Origin: Actinocorallia herbida
GTDB taxonomy: Bacteria; Actinomycetota; Actinomycetes; Streptosporangiales; Streptosporangiaceae
Assembly (NCBI RefSeq): GCF_003751225.1
Contig: NZ_RJKE01000001.1
Coordinates: forward strand, 2,294,001-2,358,000
Length of the DNA: 64,000 nt
Direction: 5' to 3'
Positions 61,560 through 64,000 of the stretch are shown in pieces. Under the pieces are notes generated by a model. The model was not told the DNA's origin, did not search any database, and worked only from the letters and a program-made list of their open reading frames with translations. The translations under genes were made by a program, and so were the position numbers. Numbering within the stretch: position 1 is the first letter of the stretch; each line of letters starts with the position of its first letter.

Positions 61560-63071
61560 ATGACGACCACCATGATCGATCCCACCCAGGCCGCCGACGC
61601 GATCATCAGAGTCCGCGACGTCACCAAGACCTTCGGCGGAGCCGTCGCCCTGCGCGCCGTCTCCGTCGACATCAGGGCCGGCGAGATCCACGCGTTCATG
61701 GGCATGAACGGCGCGGGCAAGTCGACGCTCGTCAAGGTGCTCGCGGGCATCGAGAATCCCGACTCCGGCCATGTCGAGGTGGCCGGGCGGGTCCAGAAGC
61801 AGCTGACCAGCAGGCTCGCGCGCCGCCTCGGGATCGCCACGGTCCCGCAGCGCCGCGAGCTGGTGCCCGAGCTGACCGTCGCCGAGAACATCATGATCGG
61901 CGGGCTGCCGCACCGCGGCTCGTTCGTGCGGTGGAAGCAGGTCAGGCGCGACGCCCGGGCCGCGCTGCGCGAGCTCGACATCGACATCGACATCGACGCG
62001 CTCGCCGGCGGCCTGACCGTGGCCGAGCAGACCATGGTCGAGGTGGCCCGCGAGGTGTGGCGGGGCGGCCGGGTGCTGATCCTGGACGAGCCCACCGCCT
62101 GCCTCGGCGCGGAGGCCGCCGCCCAGGTCCGCGGTCTGGTGCGCAGGCTCCGCGACAAGGGCGCCGCGATCATCTACATCTCCCACCACATCGACGAGGT
62201 CCTCGACATCGCCGACCGGATCACCGTCATGCGCGACGGCAGGGTGGTGCGCGAACTGCGCGCCGGGGAGACCGACGAGCGCGGCCTCGTCAGGGACATG
62301 GTGGGCCGTGAGGTCGTCTCGACCAAGCCGCAGCGCAGGCCGTGCGCGCCCGAGGTGGGCCTGGCGATCAGCGACCTGTCGCACGGCAGGGCCATCGAAG
62401 GGTTCGGCGTCGAGGTGCGCCGCGGCGAGGTCGTCGCGGTGCTCGGCCCCGCGGGCGACGCCCAGTCGCGGCTGTTCGACCTGCTGTCCGGCCGGCGCCG
62501 CCCCGACCGGGGCGCCCTCGCGGTGAACGGCAGGGCGGTCCCGTTCGGGAAGGTCGCGCTCTCGCTGGCCAGCGGGCTGCGCTGCGTCACCGGCGACCGG
62601 CGGGCGCTCGGCCTGATCCCCGAGCTGTCCATCGACGAGAACCTGCTGCTCGCCCAGGACCGGCTCGACCGGCGCAGGCTGCACCGCTGGGGCGCCCTGA
62701 CGCGCAGGGCGGCCCCGCTCCGCGCGGACTACCGGGTCGTCTCCCTGACCCAGAACCCTCCGGTCGGCAGCCTCTCGGGCGGGAACCAGCAGAAGGTCCT
62801 GCTCGCCAAGTGGCTGGGCACCGAGCCGACCGCCTGCCTGCTGGAGGACCCGACGAACGGGGTCGACGTCGCCGCGATGGCCGACATCCACACGCTGATC
62901 GACACCCTCGTCGACCGGGGCGTGGCGGTGCTCCTGGCGTCTTCGTCGGCCGAAGAGGTGATGCGTCTCGCCGACCGCGTCATCGCCGTCCGCGACGGCC
63001 GCATGATCGGCGAATACCGCACACAGGACATCACGCGCGACGAACTCATCGCCGCCGTGCTTGGAGGATGA
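61560..63071 (+). CDS. RbsA-type sugar ABC importer, ATP-binding protein
   Basis: 503 residues, two ABC domains in tandem as in RbsA/XylG. Domain 1: Walker A '[11 protein letters not shown]', Walker B '[11 protein letters not shown]', 'SHHIDEV'. Domain 2: Walker A is replaced by '[11 protein letters not shown]', signature '[15 protein letters not shown]' is intact, and Walker B reads '[10 protein letters not shown]' with the acidic pair swapped. It powers import of a monosaccharide-like substrate. The stop overlaps the permease start region (ATGA). Confidence 0.92.
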   Translation: MTTTMIDPTQAADAIIRVRDVTKTFGGAVALRAVSVDIRAGEIHAFMGMNGAGKSTLVKVLAGIENPDSGHVEVAGRVQKQLTSRLARRLGIATVPQRRELVPELTVAENIMIGGLPHRGSFVRWKQVRRDARAALRELDIDIDIDALAGGLTVAEQTMVEVAREVWRGGRVLILDEPTACLGAEAAAQVRGLVRRLRDKGAAIIYISHHIDEVLDIADRITVMRDGRVVRELRAGETDERGLVRDMVGREVVSTKPQRRPCAPEVGLAISDLSHGRAIEGFGVEVRRGEVVAVLGPAGDAQSRLFDLLSGRRRPDRGALAVNGRAVPFGKVALSLASGLRCVTGDRRALGLIPELSIDENLLLAQDRLDRRRLHRWGALTRRAAPLRADYRVVSLTQNPPVGSLSGGNQQKVLLAKWLGTEPTACLLEDPTNGVDVAAMADIHTLIDTLVDRGVAVLLASSSAEEVMRLADRVIAVRDGRMIGEYRTQDITRDELIAAVLGG

Positions 63072-63073
63072 CC

Positions 63074-64000
63074 GTGACCGTGAAATCGACCGCAGCACAC
63101 CGCGGTCCCGCAGTGTCGGACGAGGACTCCGCAGCCCTCCGGTTCCTGCGCGGGCTGAGGCACGTGCCGCACCAGGGCCTGCTCGCCGTGCTGGTGCTGA
63201 TCGTGCTGTTCGCCAGCGTCCGCACCGACACGTTCCTGACCTCGGCGAACCTGCTGAACGTGCTCCAGCAGGTCAGCGTCACCGCGGTCATCGCGGGCGG
63301 GCTGACCCTGCTGATGACGGCCGGGGGCATGGACTTCTCCCTCGGCAGCACGGTCTCGGTGGTCACCGCGGTGGCCGCGCAGCTCATCGACGACGGGCAC
63401 GGCACCGGCACCGCCGTCATCGTCTGCCTGCTGCTGTCCGCCGTGATCGGCCTGGTGAACGGCCTCGTCGTCACCTACACCAAGGTCGCCCCGTTCGTCG
63501 TCACCCTCGCGACGGCCACGCTCCTCGACGGCGTCGCGCTGCTCGTGCTGAACGGGATGAGCATCTCCATCGGCGAGCATCTGATGGAGCTCGGCAGCGG
63601 CTCGCTGCTCGGCCTGCCCAACCTCATGATCGTCGCGCTGCTCGTCCTCGCGGTGACCGGCGTCGCCATGCGCTACACCACCTTCGGCCGCGACGCGTTC
63701 GCGATCGGCGGCAACGAGGACGTCGCCCGGCTCAGCGGCATCAACGTGAACCGGCACAAGCTGGTCCTGTACAGCCTCGGCGGCGCCCTGGCGGGCCTCG
63801 CCGGGATCATGCTGCTCGCCCGGCTCGGCGCCAGCAGCCCCGGTACCGGCGGCCTGTCGCTCCAGCTCACCGCGGTGGCGGCGGTCGTCATCGGCGGGAC
63901 GTCCCTGGAGGGCGGGCGCGGCAGCGTCATCGGGACGGCGCTCGGCGTGGTCCTGCTCGGCGTCGTCGCCAATGTGCTGAACCTGCTCCAGATCCCCAGC
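63074..64000 (+). CDS. RbsC-type ABC importer permease (partial, cut by window end)
   Basis: At least 309 residues, multiple helices, with branched/sugar permease motifs 'LMTAGGMDFSLGSTVSVV', 'GRDAFAIGGNEDVARLSGI' and 'VVIGGTSLEGGRGSVIGT'. It forms the channel for the preceding ATPase. GTG 63074 gives 6-nt spacing to GGAGG; ATG 63068 touches that site and is less likely. The substrate-binding protein is not in the window and probably lies to the right. Confidence 0.92.
   Translation, partial: MTVKSTAAHRGPAVSDEDSAALRFLRGLRHVPHQGLLAVLVLIVLFASVRTDTFLTSANLLNVLQQVSVTAVIAGGLTLLMTAGGMDFSLGSTVSVVTAVAAQLIDDGHGTGTAVIVCLLLSAVIGLVNGLVVTYTKVAPFVVTLATATLLDGVALLVLNGMSISIGEHLMELGSGSLLGLPNLMIVALLVLAVTGVAMRYTTFGRDAFAIGGNEDVARLSGINVNRHKLVLYSLGGALAGLAGIMLLARLGASSPGTGGLSLQLTAVAAVVIGGTSLEGGRGSVIGTALGVVLLGVVANVLNLLQIPS

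Overview
The window is about 72% G+C. It has actinomycete-type gene structure: many GTG and some TTG starts, ATGA-type stop/start overlaps, and strong G+C bias at third codon positions. The gene families also fit: a DUF574 methyltransferase, a LAL/LuxR giant regulator, several P450s, a mycothiol-type DinB protein and an IdeR/DmdR-type iron box. I infer a filamentous actinomycete of the Streptosporangiales/Thermomonosporaceae kind; the genus cannot be read from the sequence. I saw no rRNA, tRNA, CRISPR array, transposase or integrase. The last gene runs off the right edge.

Layout. 0-2 kb: an operon of three Roadblock/LC7 proteins and a DUF4388-like protein. 2-6.6 kb: an M20 amidohydrolase, an MFS exporter and a TauE permease, divergent from a double-domain Lrp/AsnC regulator. 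6.7-11.3 kb: a PEP mutase/isocitrate lyase-type enzyme, a P450 with its coupled ferredoxin, a DUF574 methyltransferase and a second P450. 11.3-20.1 kb: housekeeping and stress genes (secreted VOC protein, nucleoside hydrolase, DinB, DUF72, zinc ADH, secreted unknown protein, DUF3618, GlsB-type membrane protein, PARG-like macrodomain protein, Nei glycosylase). 20.3-27.4 kb: a Tat-exported flavin dehydrogenase, a TetR-redoxin-like fusion, a ferric-reductase-like flavoprotein with a 49-residue membrane partner, MarR and TetR regulators, and a PAP2 membrane protein. 27.7-34.2 kb: an extremely His-rich secreted protein, Lrp plus rhodanese, a 952-residue LAL regulator, a 13-nt minisatellite, a G-tract region, a 31-residue ORF, a broken pseudokinase and a small membrane protein.

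34.4-44.5 kb is a phenylpropionate/cinnamate-type degradation cluster. It has a Rieske dioxygenase (alpha, ferredoxin, reductase, beta), a cis-diol dehydrogenase (HcaB-like), an extradiol dioxygenase (MhpB) and a C-C hydrolase (MhpC). It also has an acyl-CoA ligase, a GNAT-like protein, an oxidoreductase and an XRE-cupin regulator. 44.6-50.8 kb is the most unusual part. An acyl-CoA ligase is divergent from a tightly coupled operon of an aberrant P450, a ketosynthase, a short chain-length-factor-like ketosynthase and an MIO aromatic ammonia-lyase carrying the His-Leu pair typical of tyrosine ammonia-lyases. This looks like a minimal p-coumarate-primed ketide pathway, placed beside genes that degrade phenylpropanoids. 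A dialkylglycine decarboxylase follows.

52.3-64 kb: TetR with a DHA2 exporter fused to a pentapeptide-repeat domain; an M56/BlaI pair; the ferrous-iron system efeO-efeB-efeU behind an iron box; a cupin; and a carboxymuconolactone decarboxylase-like protein ahead of an RbsA/RbsC-type ABC importer that is cut by the window end. Strong hairpin terminators separate most units.
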